A stretch of 36,951 nucleotides of DNA from an uncultured Enterocloster sp. (GTDB taxonomy: Bacteria; Bacillota; Clostridia; Lachnospirales; Lachnospiraceae): positions 1-36,951 of the forward strand of contig CALWRY010000013.1 in the NCBI GenBank assembly GCA_944384065.1, read 5' to 3'. Every line of letters starts with the position of its first letter. Position 1 is the stretch's first letter. Shown here piece after piece: positions 15,759 through 25,020 of the stretch. The translations under genes were made by a program, and so were the position numbers. Below the pieces are notes generated by a model. That model saw only the letters and a program-made list of their open reading frames with translations. It was not told the origin of the DNA and did not search any database.

Positions 15759-16829
15759 CTAGCTCCTTTCATCCGTGGTGTGGAGCAGGGCGTTGACACC
15801 GTAGTGCAGGGCCTTTTTCTCCACAGGACTCATATTTTCCTTCTGCAGGGCCTGGATAAAGAAGCCGATCATATCGCTGGAGTGCTGGGCAAAGAGGGCG
15901 GAAAAATCATACTGGGGTTCGGAGGCGTCGATGATCTCGCCGATGCGGCAGCGGGAGAGGAGATGCGCAAGGTCGAAGGTAATCTCCGGATCCCGCATTC
16001 CCTTGATGCGGAAGCGGTAAATGTTTTTCTCCCCCCGCTTTTCAATCTCCTGTATAATTCGGTCCTCCAGCTCCCCGCTTGTGGTGTCCGGGGTTACATT
16101 CACAGCCAGATGGATATATTGGAGGCTGGAAATGGGGATGAACTCCAGCCGGGTAATCTTGCGGGTTGCCGGATGGATTTCCCCGAAGAAAAAGCCGTGG
16201 GGGCCGGTCTCTGTGATGTCGAGAGGCTCCGGGGAGCCGCAGTAGGCCATCTTGCGCTCCGCGATGACCAGGGGCTTGTGGATATGTCCCAGGGCAATGT
16301 AGGAAAATGGGGACAGCTCCAGGCTGTTGTAGTTCATGGGCAGATGGGACGCGTCCCCGCCGTGGGCCATGAGAATCTGTATCCGGTTATTTAGAGGAAC
16401 CTGGATATCCTCCAGGAGAGGCTCCTTGATCTCGGCCCGGTGATAGCTGAAGCCGTAGACCTCGGTATTGATGTCCTCAAAATAGTGGGAGGTCAGGCAG
16501 TCGTCCATGAGAAAGGTTACATTGGGCGCCCAGGAGAAGCTCAAAAGAGCAGAATTCTCCCGTATCCGGTCGTGGTTGCCTGCGATGAGCAGGACCTTGA
16601 CCGCAGGAATCGTGGAGAAGAGGTAGTTGACCTCCTTTAAATCCTTTAGAAGCGGCTGCCGGTGGAATAAGTCACCGCTGATAAACAGGCAGTCCGCCTC
16701 CGCTTCTCTGGTGTAGTCAATGATGGAGCGGAAGGTGTCCTTGATGGCTTGGGCCCGTTCCTTGCCCCAGGGCTTGTCCGCGTCGGGCGTCATTCCCCAA
16801 TGGATATCCCCTGTGTGGATGAATCGCAT
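15759..16829 (-). CDS. SbcD/YhaO-like metallophosphoesterase (DNA repair exonuclease family)
   Basis: A 356-residue calcineurin-like phosphoesterase with all metal motifs: GDIHWG (start), ISGDLFH, AGNHDR, LMAHGG and LGHIHKP. The C-terminal region after about residue 230 would bind the ATPase partner. Together with the following YhaN-like gene it forms an SbcCD/Mre11-Rad50-type complex that trims DNA ends. It begins 13 bases after the asnS stop, with GAGGGAGG before the ATG. In Bacillus the equivalent pair is yhaO-yhaN; the exact orthologue name is not certain. Confidence 0.85.
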   Translation of the reverse strand: MRFIHTGDIHWGMTPDADKPWGKERAQAIKDTFRSIIDYTREAEADCLFISGDLFHRQPLLKDLKEVNYLFSTIPAVKVLLIAGNHDRIRENSALLSFSWAPNVTFLMDDCLTSHYFEDINTEVYGFSYHRAEIKEPLLEDIQVPLNNRIQILMAHGGDASHLPMNYNSLELSPFSYIALGHIHKPLVIAERKMAYCGSPEPLDITETGPHGFFFGEIHPATRKITRLEFIPISSLQYIHLAVNVTPDTTSGELEDRIIQEIEKRGEKNIYRFRIKGMRDPEITFDLAHLLSRCRIGEIIDASEPQYDFSALFAQHSSDMIGFFIQALQKENMSPVEKKALHYGVNALLHTTDERS

Positions 16830-16842
16830 ACCTGCCTCCCTC

Positions 16843-18234
<1,392 letters not shown>

Positions 18235-18271
18235 GACTGTACTCTCCTTCTTTCCTGAGTTATATACCGAG

Positions 18272-18300
18272 ATTATATGATATTTCGGGGAATGTTTCAA
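18272..18300 (-). promoter_or_regulatory. asnS promoter
   Basis: The minus strand carries TTGAAA, a 17-base spacer and TATAAT, with the start point near 18265, about 30 bases before the asnS ATG. Confidence 0.85.
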
Positions 18301-18351
18301 GGTTTATCTGGTTTTGAGATACGCTAGAGATATGCAGTGAGGACTTGTTTT

Positions 18352-18389
18352 ATGGCGATAAAACAAAATCGTTATTTTTATAATGCCAT
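18352..18389. repeat. Imperfect inverted repeat in the AT-rich gap
   Basis: ATGGC (18352-18356) pairs with GCCAT (18385-18389), with inner ATAAAA/TTTTAT pairing. It overlaps the first unit of the direct repeat described next. The rest of the 18301-18516 gap shows no gene. Confidence 0.45.
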
Positions 18390-18418
18390 TTTCCTACAAA
18401 ATCGTAATTTTTATAGTG
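18364..18418. repeat. Two 22-base near-identical direct repeats, 33-base period
   Basis: CAAAATCGT-T-ATTTTTATA-A-TG at 18364-18385 and CAAAATCGT-A-ATTTTTATA-G-TG at 18397-18418 match at 20 of 22 bases. The 33-base period is about three helical turns. They lie between the asnS promoter and the ABC operon promoter, so a DNA-binding protein could occupy both faces. Confidence 0.6.
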
Positions 18419-18516
18419 AGACTAAGATGTTTGGAGTAGATGAATTAATTTAGAAAATTCTGAGAAACTATGCAATCTATATAAAAATTTAAAATATATT
18501 TTGTATAATATATATA

Positions 18517-18545
18517 TTGTATATAAAGAAATATGGTGATATTAT
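18517..18545 (+). promoter_or_regulatory. Promoter of the ABC importer operon
   Basis: TTGTAT (18517-18522), a 17-base spacer and TATTAT (18540-18545). The start point would be about 18552, placing the first leader hairpin at the very 5' end of the RNA. A perfect TATAAT at 18504 lacks a -35 and is a weaker alternative. Confidence 0.55.
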
Positions 18546-18552
18546 TTAATAC

Positions 18553-18631
18553 AGAAACATTGATGGGGATGTTTCTAAAATTATTGAATGGTGATGATTG
18601 CCACTTCAACTTAGTTGAAGTGGCTTTTTTT
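18553..18631 (+). promoter_or_regulatory. Leader RNA with two hairpins and a competing terminator (candidate ANTAR target)
   Basis: Hairpin P1: AGAAACAT (18553-18560) pairs with ATGTTTCT (18569-18576); its loop begins TGATG. After a 7-base linker, hairpin P2: 18584-18592 (TTGAATGGT) pairs with 18600-18609 (GCCACTTCAA) with one bulged C; its loop also begins TGATG, counting the closing T-G wobble. P2 uses the 5' arm of a perfect intrinsic terminator (GCCACTTCAAC 18600-18610, GTTGAAGTGGC 18614-18624, then seven T), so P2 and the terminator exclude each other. This is the design of ANTAR antitermination leaders. The loops do not show the published A1/G4 hexaloop exactly. An ANTAR regulator is encoded at 26846-27493. 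Confidence 0.7.
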
Positions 18632-18653
18632 GTGTCAAAAAAGGAGGAAGTCT

Positions 18654-19766
18654 ATGCAATTAGGTAAGGGAACATTAATTGATAAACAATTTGAAGTAGA
18701 TGAATCCATTACAAGAATGCATTATTCAGATGTAGTCAGGGAGCTTAAAGAGATCCGGGAAGCTGGCAGGCCCTATGTTTCAGGATACTGTAAATTATGT
18801 AAATACTGTAACGGATTAAACTGTCCGGGGACACCAACAGAGAGAGCGGCATCTTTTGAGCGCAACTATAGGAAGCTACAACAAATAAAAATTTCTTATG
18901 AAACCGTTTATGAAGGTGGAAATGGGACCGAAATTGATACAACGACGGAACTGTTTGGACACCGTTTCCGGGCACCAATCGCCTCAGCACCATTTGGCAT
19001 GATCGGAAACTTTAACCCGACTACCCATTATAAAGATGATTATGAGTTTACAATGGATCTAATTAAGGGGACGTCGGATTTGGGGATATTTTCTTTTACA
19101 CCAGATACATTCGGCCCGCTTGCCTATACAGATCCATTGAGGGCCGTGAAGGATAGCGGGAGACCGGCAATTCCCGTAATAAAGCCGTGGGATGCAGAAG
19201 AAGTACAGGAAAAAATACGTATGGCCGATGATGTGGGAGTTATGGCCATCGGACAAGACGTGGATTGTATTGGACTCCCAAACAAATCCGTGAATGGGGG
19301 AAGAGATACATATCCCCGCTCTCCAAAACAGCTGAAGGAGCTTTTTTCTATCACCAAAACGCCTTTTATTTTGAAAGGAATTAATAGTGTGAAGTCAGCG
19401 GTAGCGGCAGTTCAGGCAGGGGCCAGCGGAATTGTGGTATCAAATCATGGAGGCAATTGCTTGGATCAGGCATTGGCAACATGTGAAACTTTACCTCATA
19501 TAAAGGAGGCGGTAGGAGATACACTGACAATCTTTGTAGACGGAGGGGTGAGAAATGGTGAGGACGTGTTTAAGCTTTTGGCACTAGGCGCAGATGCGGT
19601 CCTTATTGGAAGACCCTATATTCAATACGCAGAAGGCGGTGGAGCGCGTGGCGTAGCTCTATATACACAGAAAATTATTTGGGAACTGATGAACGCTATG
19701 CGGATGAGTGCGTGCCATACGCTGAAAGATATTACAAGGGAGCACATTATAATTACCAATGATTAA
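18654..19766 (+). CDS. FMN-dependent alpha-hydroxy-acid dehydrogenase family protein with a four-cysteine N-terminal motif
   Basis: A 370-residue TIM-barrel flavoprotein of the lactate oxidase/glycolate oxidase family. FMN and catalytic motifs are ILKGI (Lys241), VVSNHGG with the catalytic-base position His265, and DGGVRNGEDVFKLLALGADAVLIGRP (296-321). The Arg that follows HGG in classical members and binds the substrate carboxylate is Asn268 here, so the substrate may not be an ordinary 2-hydroxy acid. Residues 46-57 hold C-x2-C-x2-C-x4-C, a possible iron-sulfur or zinc site. The start ATG 18654 has AAAAAAGGAGGA upstream; the frame opens earlier but runs through the terminator. It is the first gene of the ABC operon. 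Confidence 0.82.
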   Translation: MQLGKGTLIDKQFEVDESITRMHYSDVVRELKEIREAGRPYVSGYCKLCKYCNGLNCPGTPTERAASFERNYRKLQQIKISYETVYEGGNGTEIDTTTELFGHRFRAPIASAPFGMIGNFNPTTHYKDDYEFTMDLIKGTSDLGIFSFTPDTFGPLAYTDPLRAVKDSGRPAIPVIKPWDAEEVQEKIRMADDVGVMAIGQDVDCIGLPNKSVNGGRDTYPRSPKQLKELFSITKTPFILKGINSVKSAVAAVQAGASGIVVSNHGGNCLDQALATCETLPHIKEAVGDTLTIFVDGGVRNGEDVFKLLALGADAVLIGRPYIQYAEGGGARGVALYTQKIIWELMNAMRMSACHTLKDITREHIIITND

Positions 19767-19789
19767 CCAAAGAAGGGTGAGGCTGGAAA

Positions 19790-20671
19790 ATGATGAAGGT
19801 TGGACTAAGTACCAATAATTTTAGCGGTGAAAGTATTTCCCAGGTTATTCAGACGGCAAAATCTTTTGAAATTTCGTACTTGGAGCTGTGGGCAGTAAAT
19901 TTGGAACATACTGGAAAATTGGATAACCCATACAGCTATAAAAATCGAAATGTAGATAAGGCCTATGAGGAAATAAATAAAGCAGGAATGCAAGTGGGGG
20001 TCGTAGCCTCTGGAATTGGACTGGAAGAGGAATTTACCAAAGACAGAAAACAATTTTCCCAGGAGCTCGTCCATGCAGTAGAAATAGCCCATAAATTTGG
20101 CGCAGAGGTTGTGTTGCATTATGGGGTGGGGATTTTTGGAAATACAAAGCCAAATATTGAACAATTGAAATTGTATTGGCAGGATGCAATTGATGCAGCA
20201 GAGCAGTATGGGATTAAACTGGCACTTGAGAACGAGCCCATTGACTATACATGGAAGCCTGAAAATATGAAATGGCTGATCGAGCAGTTCGGATCAAAGG
20301 CTTTTAAGACGAACTATGATGCTACGAATTATTTCCACTCTTCGGCGGAGGCGTTTCCGTATGGGCTTATGCTCTTAAAGGATGATATTGCTTATGTTCA
20401 TATAAAAAACGGCATGGTATATGATCCGCAATTTTGTCATGAGAAATGTTGGAAGGGTATTCCGATGACCCATAAATACGAAGGAAAAACAATTTATTAC
20501 ACAGAGGCAGATATGGGTGTGATCAATAATACAGGCCTCATCCACATGCTGAACCAGATAGGATATCAAGGAATATGCACGCCGGAACCGCAGCATACTA
20601 CACATGAAAATGCATGCAGAATGCTGGCACATGATGTGAAATTTCTGCGCTCCACAGGTTACTTTGAATAA
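19790..20671 (+). CDS. Sugar phosphate isomerase/epimerase-type TIM-barrel protein
   Basis: A 293-residue protein of the xylose isomerase-like TIM-barrel family (AP endonuclease 2 superfamily). It starts MKVGLSTNNFSG and has barrel strands ending in metal-ligand candidates: VVLHYGVG, LALENEP, KTNYDATNY, YVHIKNG and CTPEPQHTTHENA. The reaction is not deducible; related enzymes isomerise or epimerise keto-sugars or sugar acids. It lies 23 bases after the flavoprotein gene behind a weak AAGAAGGGTGAGG site and is clearly in the same operon. A second, distinct barrel protein is encoded at 29424. Confidence 0.8.
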   Translation: MMKVGLSTNNFSGESISQVIQTAKSFEISYLELWAVNLEHTGKLDNPYSYKNRNVDKAYEEINKAGMQVGVVASGIGLEEEFTKDRKQFSQELVHAVEIAHKFGAEVVLHYGVGIFGNTKPNIEQLKLYWQDAIDAAEQYGIKLALENEPIDYTWKPENMKWLIEQFGSKAFKTNYDATNYFHSSAEAFPYGLMLLKDDIAYVHIKNGMVYDPQFCHEKCWKGIPMTHKYEGKTIYYTEADMGVINNTGLIHMLNQIGYQGICTPEPQHTTHENACRMLAHDVKFLRSTGYFE

Positions 20672-20723
20672 CATACAGTGATTATGCATTAAGCATACAA
20701 TAATAAAAAAGGAGGAAATTTTT

Positions 20724-21926
20724 ATGAAGAAACGGAAGATTATGGCGGTTATTCTCAGCATGGCAATGGCTGCTTCACTAGCGGCCTGCAGCTCGAGCGA
20801 AGAAAGCGCACAGACGACAGCGGCTGAGACAACAACTGCCGAGACGACAACGGTGGCGGAAACAAGCGCTGAAGCGGGAGAAAGCGATGAAGAGACTGCG
20901 GAAGCATCAGGTGATCAGGACTATTCTCATATAAAAATTGGAATTTCCATTCCGCAGCTGTCCAATGCGGCGTGGCGTGTATGGGCAGATCAGGCGATAG
21001 CAGCTTGTGAGTCTTTGGGAATTCAGAGCGTGGTAGTTGATGCGGATGGAGACGATACAACGCAATATAATCAGATAATGGATCTTTGCGCTAATGGGGT
21101 TGACGGCATTATTTTAAATGGAAATCAGGATGCTACTATTGAATCCATGCTGGAGGTAGCAGATGATTATGATGTGCCTGTGATTGTAACAGGACGTTCG
21201 CCGGGCTTCCTGCCATCGGAATATGATGGGGATTCCTATATTATGTTCCAGGGCTGCAACTGGGAAATTGCTGGATATGAGCAGGCGAAAGCACTGTATG
21301 ATGCCGGATTTCGCAAGGTGGTTGCGTCAGGAGGAAAGCAGGGGGTTTCTGTAGCGGATGCCAGATATCGCGGTTTGGAGATGTTTGCGGAGGATTGTGA
21401 AGACTTCGAGATTGTGGCAGGCCTGCGAACGGATGAGACAAGAACACAGGGAATGGAAAATATGGAAAACTTCCTTTCCGCTTATGAGGGGCAGTTTGAC
21501 TGTGTATGGACCACAAATGATGATGTGGCGTTAGGATGCCTGGAGGCACTTACCGCTGCGGGACTTAATGGAAAGATTGGCCTGGGAGGCATTGATGTGT
21601 TGGATGAGAGCCGTGAGGCTATGCACAGAGGAGAGCAGCATTTTGACACATTCTCAGATCCTTATTCTATTGAATGGGCTGCTGTCGTTTCGCTTTTCGA
21701 CTATATCAATGGTTATGAGCCTGACTGTGAGGAATTATCTTTTGGCCTGCTTATGATTTATCCGGATAATATTCAGCTCTATGAAGATGCGTTTGTTACG
21801 GGTACCTGTGATATTGATGCGAAACAATTCAGCAAGACCTTCAATCCGGATGCTAAGACAAAGGATCTGGAGCAGATGGTAGAGTGTCCGGTACCAGTTG
21901 TTACCGCTCTTGAAAGAATTAAATAG
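20724..21926 (+). CDS. Sugar-type ABC transporter substrate-binding lipoprotein (RbsB/PBP1 family)
   Basis: A 400-residue lipoprotein with lipobox SLAAC (Cys22), then a Thr/Glu-rich linker to about residue 70. A periplasmic-binding type 1 fold follows, starting IKIGISIPQLSNAAWRVWADQA, with VDADGDDTTQYNQIMDLCANGVDGIILNGNQ typical of ribose/galactose-type binders. The C-terminal half runs through VWTTNDDVALGCLEAL and GLGGIDVLDESR. The ligand is unknown. It has AAAAAAGGAGGAAA before the ATG, the strongest ribosome site in the operon. A stable hairpin follows the gene, suggesting it is expressed above the ATPase and permease. Confidence 0.9.
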   Translation: MKKRKIMAVILSMAMAASLAACSSSEESAQTTAAETTTAETTTVAETSAEAGESDEETAEASGDQDYSHIKIGISIPQLSNAAWRVWADQAIAACESLGIQSVVVDADGDDTTQYNQIMDLCANGVDGIILNGNQDATIESMLEVADDYDVPVIVTGRSPGFLPSEYDGDSYIMFQGCNWEIAGYEQAKALYDAGFRKVVASGGKQGVSVADARYRGLEMFAEDCEDFEIVAGLRTDETRTQGMENMENFLSAYEGQFDCVWTTNDDVALGCLEALTAAGLNGKIGLGGIDVLDESREAMHRGEQHFDTFSDPYSIEWAAVVSLFDYINGYEPDCEELSFGLLMIYPDNIQLYEDAFVTGTCDIDAKQFSKTFNPDAKTKDLEQMVECPVPVVTALERIK

Positions 21927-21959
21927 TGTAGCATGCGGAGTGTAATGTAAGAGAAAAAT

Positions 21960-21990
21960 GGTGGAGATGCCTTATCAGGGCATCTTCACC
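21960..21990 (+). promoter_or_regulatory. Intergenic mRNA hairpin between binding protein and ATPase genes
   Basis: GGTGGAGATGCC (21960-21971) pairs completely, with one G-T wobble, with GGCATCTTCACC (21979-21990) around a 7-base loop. There is no T-tract, so it is not a terminator. It probably protects the 3' end of the upstream message, a usual way to make more binding protein than transporter. Confidence 0.7.
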
Positions 21991-22006
21991 TGGAATGAGG
22001 TGAATT

Positions 22007-23509
22007 GTGAAGCACACACTTACAATAACAGGAATAAAAAAATACTATCCTGGAGTAAAGGCCCTCGATTGGTCAGAGGATCAGAAGCTGGAGCTCGAAT
22101 CGGGCAAATCATATGCACTCGTTGGGGAAAATGGTGCTGGCAAGTCTACCCTCTCAAAAATTTTGGCAGGTATTGAACCAATGACTGCAGGAGAAATTCT
22201 TCTTGACGGACAGGTATACAATCCTACAAATTCCAAAGAAGCAAGAGATGCCGGCATTGGAATTGTACTTCAGGAGCCGGGGCTTATACCTAGCATTAAG
22301 GTATCGGAGAACCTTCTTGTTCGGAATGAGCGATCCTTTACGAATTGTGGTTTATACAATATCAAAAAGCAGCAGCAGCTTGCAGACGAAATTCTTGCAC
22401 CGGTTTGTCCAGAAATTAACGCCAATACAATTGTTGGTGACCTTACGCTAGAGGAGCAGAAGCTTGTAGAATTCGCGCGGGCGATCCAAAACTGGCCTAA
22501 GATTCTGCTCATTGATGAAACGTCAGCGGCCCTTTCAAGAAAAAATGTAGGAATTCTCTTTGCCAAGATGAGGGAAGCCAAAGAGAATGGAAGTATTGTT
22601 TTATTTGTAACGCATCGCATGGGCGAGATTTTTGAGATGTGCGATGAAGCTGTTATCCTAAAAGACGGCGTACTTGTAGATAAGATAAAAACTGCGGATA
22701 CAGATGAGGATAAAATATCGGCATTGATGGTTGGCCGGGAAATTGACAATAGCAACATACGAGATCGTTCCGATATCCGAGAGGATGATGCGATTGTTCT
22801 GTCCTTGAAAAATCTTACTCTTGAAAAGGAATTTAAAAATATTTCTTTTGATGTCAAAAAAGGCCATATCGTTGGGATTGGCGGGTTAAGCGGCGGGGGA
22901 AAGGACGAAATTCTGCCCACAATATTTGGCAGCGATGCTGCGACTTCCGGCGAGGTTTTTGTGAATGGAGAACCTTATAATAAACGCAGTCCCAAAGTTT
23001 CAATAGATAAAGGAATGGCCTACATACCAAGAAACCGGGAAAAGGAGGGACTAATTTTATTATTTACAATTCGAGAAAACATTATCCTTCCCTCATTAAA
23101 ACGTATTGCAAAATTTGGATTTGTAAACAAGCGAGCTGAAAACAGTTTGTCAAATACATTCTTTCATAAGCTGTCTATAAAAGCAAACCATACGGGAGTG
23201 AAAACCGGAACTCTAAGTGGCGGAAATCGCCAAAAAGTAATTGTTGCAAGATGGCTGGCACGAGAATCAAAGATTATGCTGTTTGATAATCCAACCAGAG
23301 GAATCGATGTGGGAGCTAGATCGGAGATATATGCCCATATGAATGAAATGACTAAAAATGGTGCATGTATTCTCATGGTGACAGATGATCTGCCGGAGCT
23401 TATTTCTATGAGTGATGAAATTTATATTGTAAGAAAAGGTGAAATCAGCGCCCATTTTAACAATATGGAGAATGTTACAGAGCAGGAGCTGGTCCGCTAT
23501 ATGATTTAG
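22007..23509 (+). CDS. Sugar-type ABC transporter ATPase with two nucleotide-binding domains (RbsA/MglA family)
   Basis: A 500-residue double ATPase. Domain 1 has Walker A VGENGAGKST (39-48), VSENLLV, a degenerate signature (LTLEEQKLVEFARA), Walker B ILLIDETSAAL and H-loop VTHRMGE. Domain 2 has a degenerate Walker A (GGLSGGGKDEI), a normal signature LSGGNRQKVIVARW, FDNPTRGIDVGA and VTDDLPE. This asymmetry is normal for the family. It starts with GTG, supported by GAGGTG 4 bases upstream. It energises the permease encoded next. Domain 1 is the natural comparison for the ABC-like domain of the histidine kinase at 25017. Confidence 0.92.
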   Translation: MKHTLTITGIKKYYPGVKALDWSEDQKLELESGKSYALVGENGAGKSTLSKILAGIEPMTAGEILLDGQVYNPTNSKEARDAGIGIVLQEPGLIPSIKVSENLLVRNERSFTNCGLYNIKKQQQLADEILAPVCPEINANTIVGDLTLEEQKLVEFARAIQNWPKILLIDETSAALSRKNVGILFAKMREAKENGSIVLFVTHRMGEIFEMCDEAVILKDGVLVDKIKTADTDEDKISALMVGREIDNSNIRDRSDIREDDAIVLSLKNLTLEKEFKNISFDVKKGHIVGIGGLSGGGKDEILPTIFGSDAATSGEVFVNGEPYNKRSPKVSIDKGMAYIPRNREKEGLILLFTIRENIILPSLKRIAKFGFVNKRAENSLSNTFFHKLSIKANHTGVKTGTLSGGNRQKVIVARWLARESKIMLFDNPTRGIDVGARSEIYAHMNEMTKNGACILMVTDDLPELISMSDEIYIVRKGEISAHFNNMENVTEQELVRYMI

Positions 23510-23533
23510 CAGAAACTAGGAGGATTTTACGGG

Positions 23534-24472
23534 ATGAACAGTTTACAGGATAAGATTAAAAAGACAAATATTAGAGTAATATTTCCCTATCTAGCATTTA
23601 TAGCGGTATTTCTTATATTTGCTGTTACTCAGACAGATCGGTTCCTGACATTTACAAATATGAAGACAATTGCGCAGCAGTCAGCTGTTATGGCGATTGT
23701 TGCCTTTGGCCTTTTGTTTGTGATTGTTCAGGGCGGAATCGATCTTTCGATTGGATCTGTTATGGGATTTGCGGGAATTGTATGTGCGGACATTGCACAG
23801 GAAAATGCGATTCTTGCTGTCTGCGTCGGAATATTAATCGGAGCCGGAGTAGGCCTTATTAATGGCCTGATATATACATATCTGAAAATTCCATCTATGA
23901 TTGCTACAATTGGTATGCAGATGATATTGAGCGGATATACAGTTATCTATTCCCACAGCAATTCAATTCCATTTAGCAGGGAAATGAAAGCTTTGGGAAA
24001 GTATCCGCTGATCCTTATCATTCTAGCAGTTGTCTTTGTTATTTGCTTTGTCCTTCTGAAATACACAGTATTTGGGAGGTACTGCATTGCTATTGGAGGA
24101 GATAAGAGAGTTTGCCAACTGAATGGAATTCCGACGAAAAAAATTAATATTTTGGGATTCCTTGTGTCTGGCATTCTGGCAGCTATTGGTGGTATTGTTA
24201 TGGGATGCCGTCTGGGTGCAGCGGTTCCTACTACGGGAGTAGGGTATGAATTTGAGTGTATAACAGCAGTATCACTGGGAGGAGCCTCTCTTGCAGGAGG
24301 TGTAGGTTCCATCTTTAATACGCTTATAGGGGCGATGATTATTTCCATGCTTAGCAATGGACTTGTTATCATGGGAGTTGAATCGGAGATGCAGGAGGTA
24401 TGTACAGGTATTGTTTTGATTTTAGCAGTATGTATTTCACTTGACCGTGAGCGGGCAGGTACTATCAAATAA
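23534..24472 (+). CDS. Sugar-type ABC transporter permease (RbsC family)
   Basis: A 312-residue membrane protein with eight to ten hydrophobic segments. It carries the BPD_transp_2 hallmarks VQGGIDLSIGSVMGFAG near residue 65, PSMIATIGMQMILSGY and AAVPTTGVGYEFECITAVSLGGASLAGGVGSIFNTLIGA. One gene only, so the channel is probably a homodimer as in ribose importers. It lies 24 bases after the ATPase gene with TAGGAGG before the ATG. The usual C-terminal length of the family is retained. Confidence 0.92.
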   Translation: MNSLQDKIKKTNIRVIFPYLAFIAVFLIFAVTQTDRFLTFTNMKTIAQQSAVMAIVAFGLLFVIVQGGIDLSIGSVMGFAGIVCADIAQENAILAVCVGILIGAGVGLINGLIYTYLKIPSMIATIGMQMILSGYTVIYSHSNSIPFSREMKALGKYPLILIILAVVFVICFVLLKYTVFGRYCIAIGGDKRVCQLNGIPTKKINILGFLVSGILAAIGGIVMGCRLGAAVPTTGVGYEFECITAVSLGGASLAGGVGSIFNTLIGAMIISMLSNGLVIMGVESEMQEVCTGIVLILAVCISLDRERAGTIK

Positions 24473-24492
24473 TAGAGAGGGCGAAAGGTAAA

Positions 24493-25020
24493 ATGTCGGT
24501 CTATAGAATTAAGGCACAGGAGCTGACACAAGAAAAATTCAAAAGATACGGGACAGTAATAGAAGCACCTGCAGATGACAACAGATCGATTGCAGAGGAT
24601 CGTTATACATATTGGCCATCCGTGGGCACCTTTTATACATCAACAGAAGAGGTACTGATTGGAATTACCCGTTTGTTCGTTCGGCCATTTAGAACATGCA
24701 TTTTGGAACGGCAACTTGAGACAGAGTCCCTTATGCTTCCACTTATGGGCGATATTCTGCTGATTGTCGCTCCAAACAAGGGAATGGATCCAGAAGAAAT
24801 TGTGAACTATAAGGCAGCAGAGGCTTTTATTATTCGCAAAGGGAAGGGAGTTATATTCCGTCCCGGAATCTGGTACTGGACGCCCAATCCTATCGGTACC
24901 GATCAAGATGTACTTTGCTGTGTACAAAAACCAGGGACGAAAGACAAATGCATAAAACAGAGCTTCCCCCGTGGAGAAGCCCTGGAAGTGATTCTGCCGG
25001 ACAAGGACAGTACAGATTAA
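24493..25020 (+). CDS. Ureidoglycolate lyase (AllA)-family protein, active-site histidines altered
   Basis: A 175-residue cupin-like protein resembling AllA: ELTQEKFKRYGTVIEAP at the N-terminus, LERQLETESLMLPLMGDILLIVAP in the middle and GKGVIFRPGIWYWTPNP near the end. In E. coli AllA the corresponding stretches read ERHPLGTQAFIP and GVNYHRNVWHHP, so the His positions are Gln and Tyr-Trp here. Ureidoglycolate lyase activity is therefore doubtful; a different small-molecule lyase or isomerase role is possible. It is the last gene of the ABC operon. Its stop overlaps the stop of the convergent kinase gene by two bases, and no terminator lies between them. Confidence 0.7.
   Translation: MSVYRIKAQELTQEKFKRYGTVIEAPADDNRSIAEDRYTYWPSVGTFYTSTEEVLIGITRLFVRPFRTCILERQLETESLMLPLMGDILLIVAPNKGMDPEEIVNYKAAEAFIIRKGKGVIFRPGIWYWTPNPIGTDQDVLCCVQKPGTKDKCIKQSFPRGEALEVILPDKDSTD

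Noticed and set aside
18235-18300. T-box or longer start for asnS
   Set aside because: A strong promoter at 18272-18300 leaves only about 30 bases of leader, and the longer frame would begin inside that promoter.
18615-18653. N-terminal extension of the flavoprotein
   Set aside because: It would be encoded within the terminator hairpin and T-tract; ATG 18654 has a perfect ribosome site.
20672-20723. Second ANTAR leader before the binding-protein gene
   Set aside because: Only a short ATGCATTAAGCAT palindrome is present, with no terminator and no tandem hairpins.
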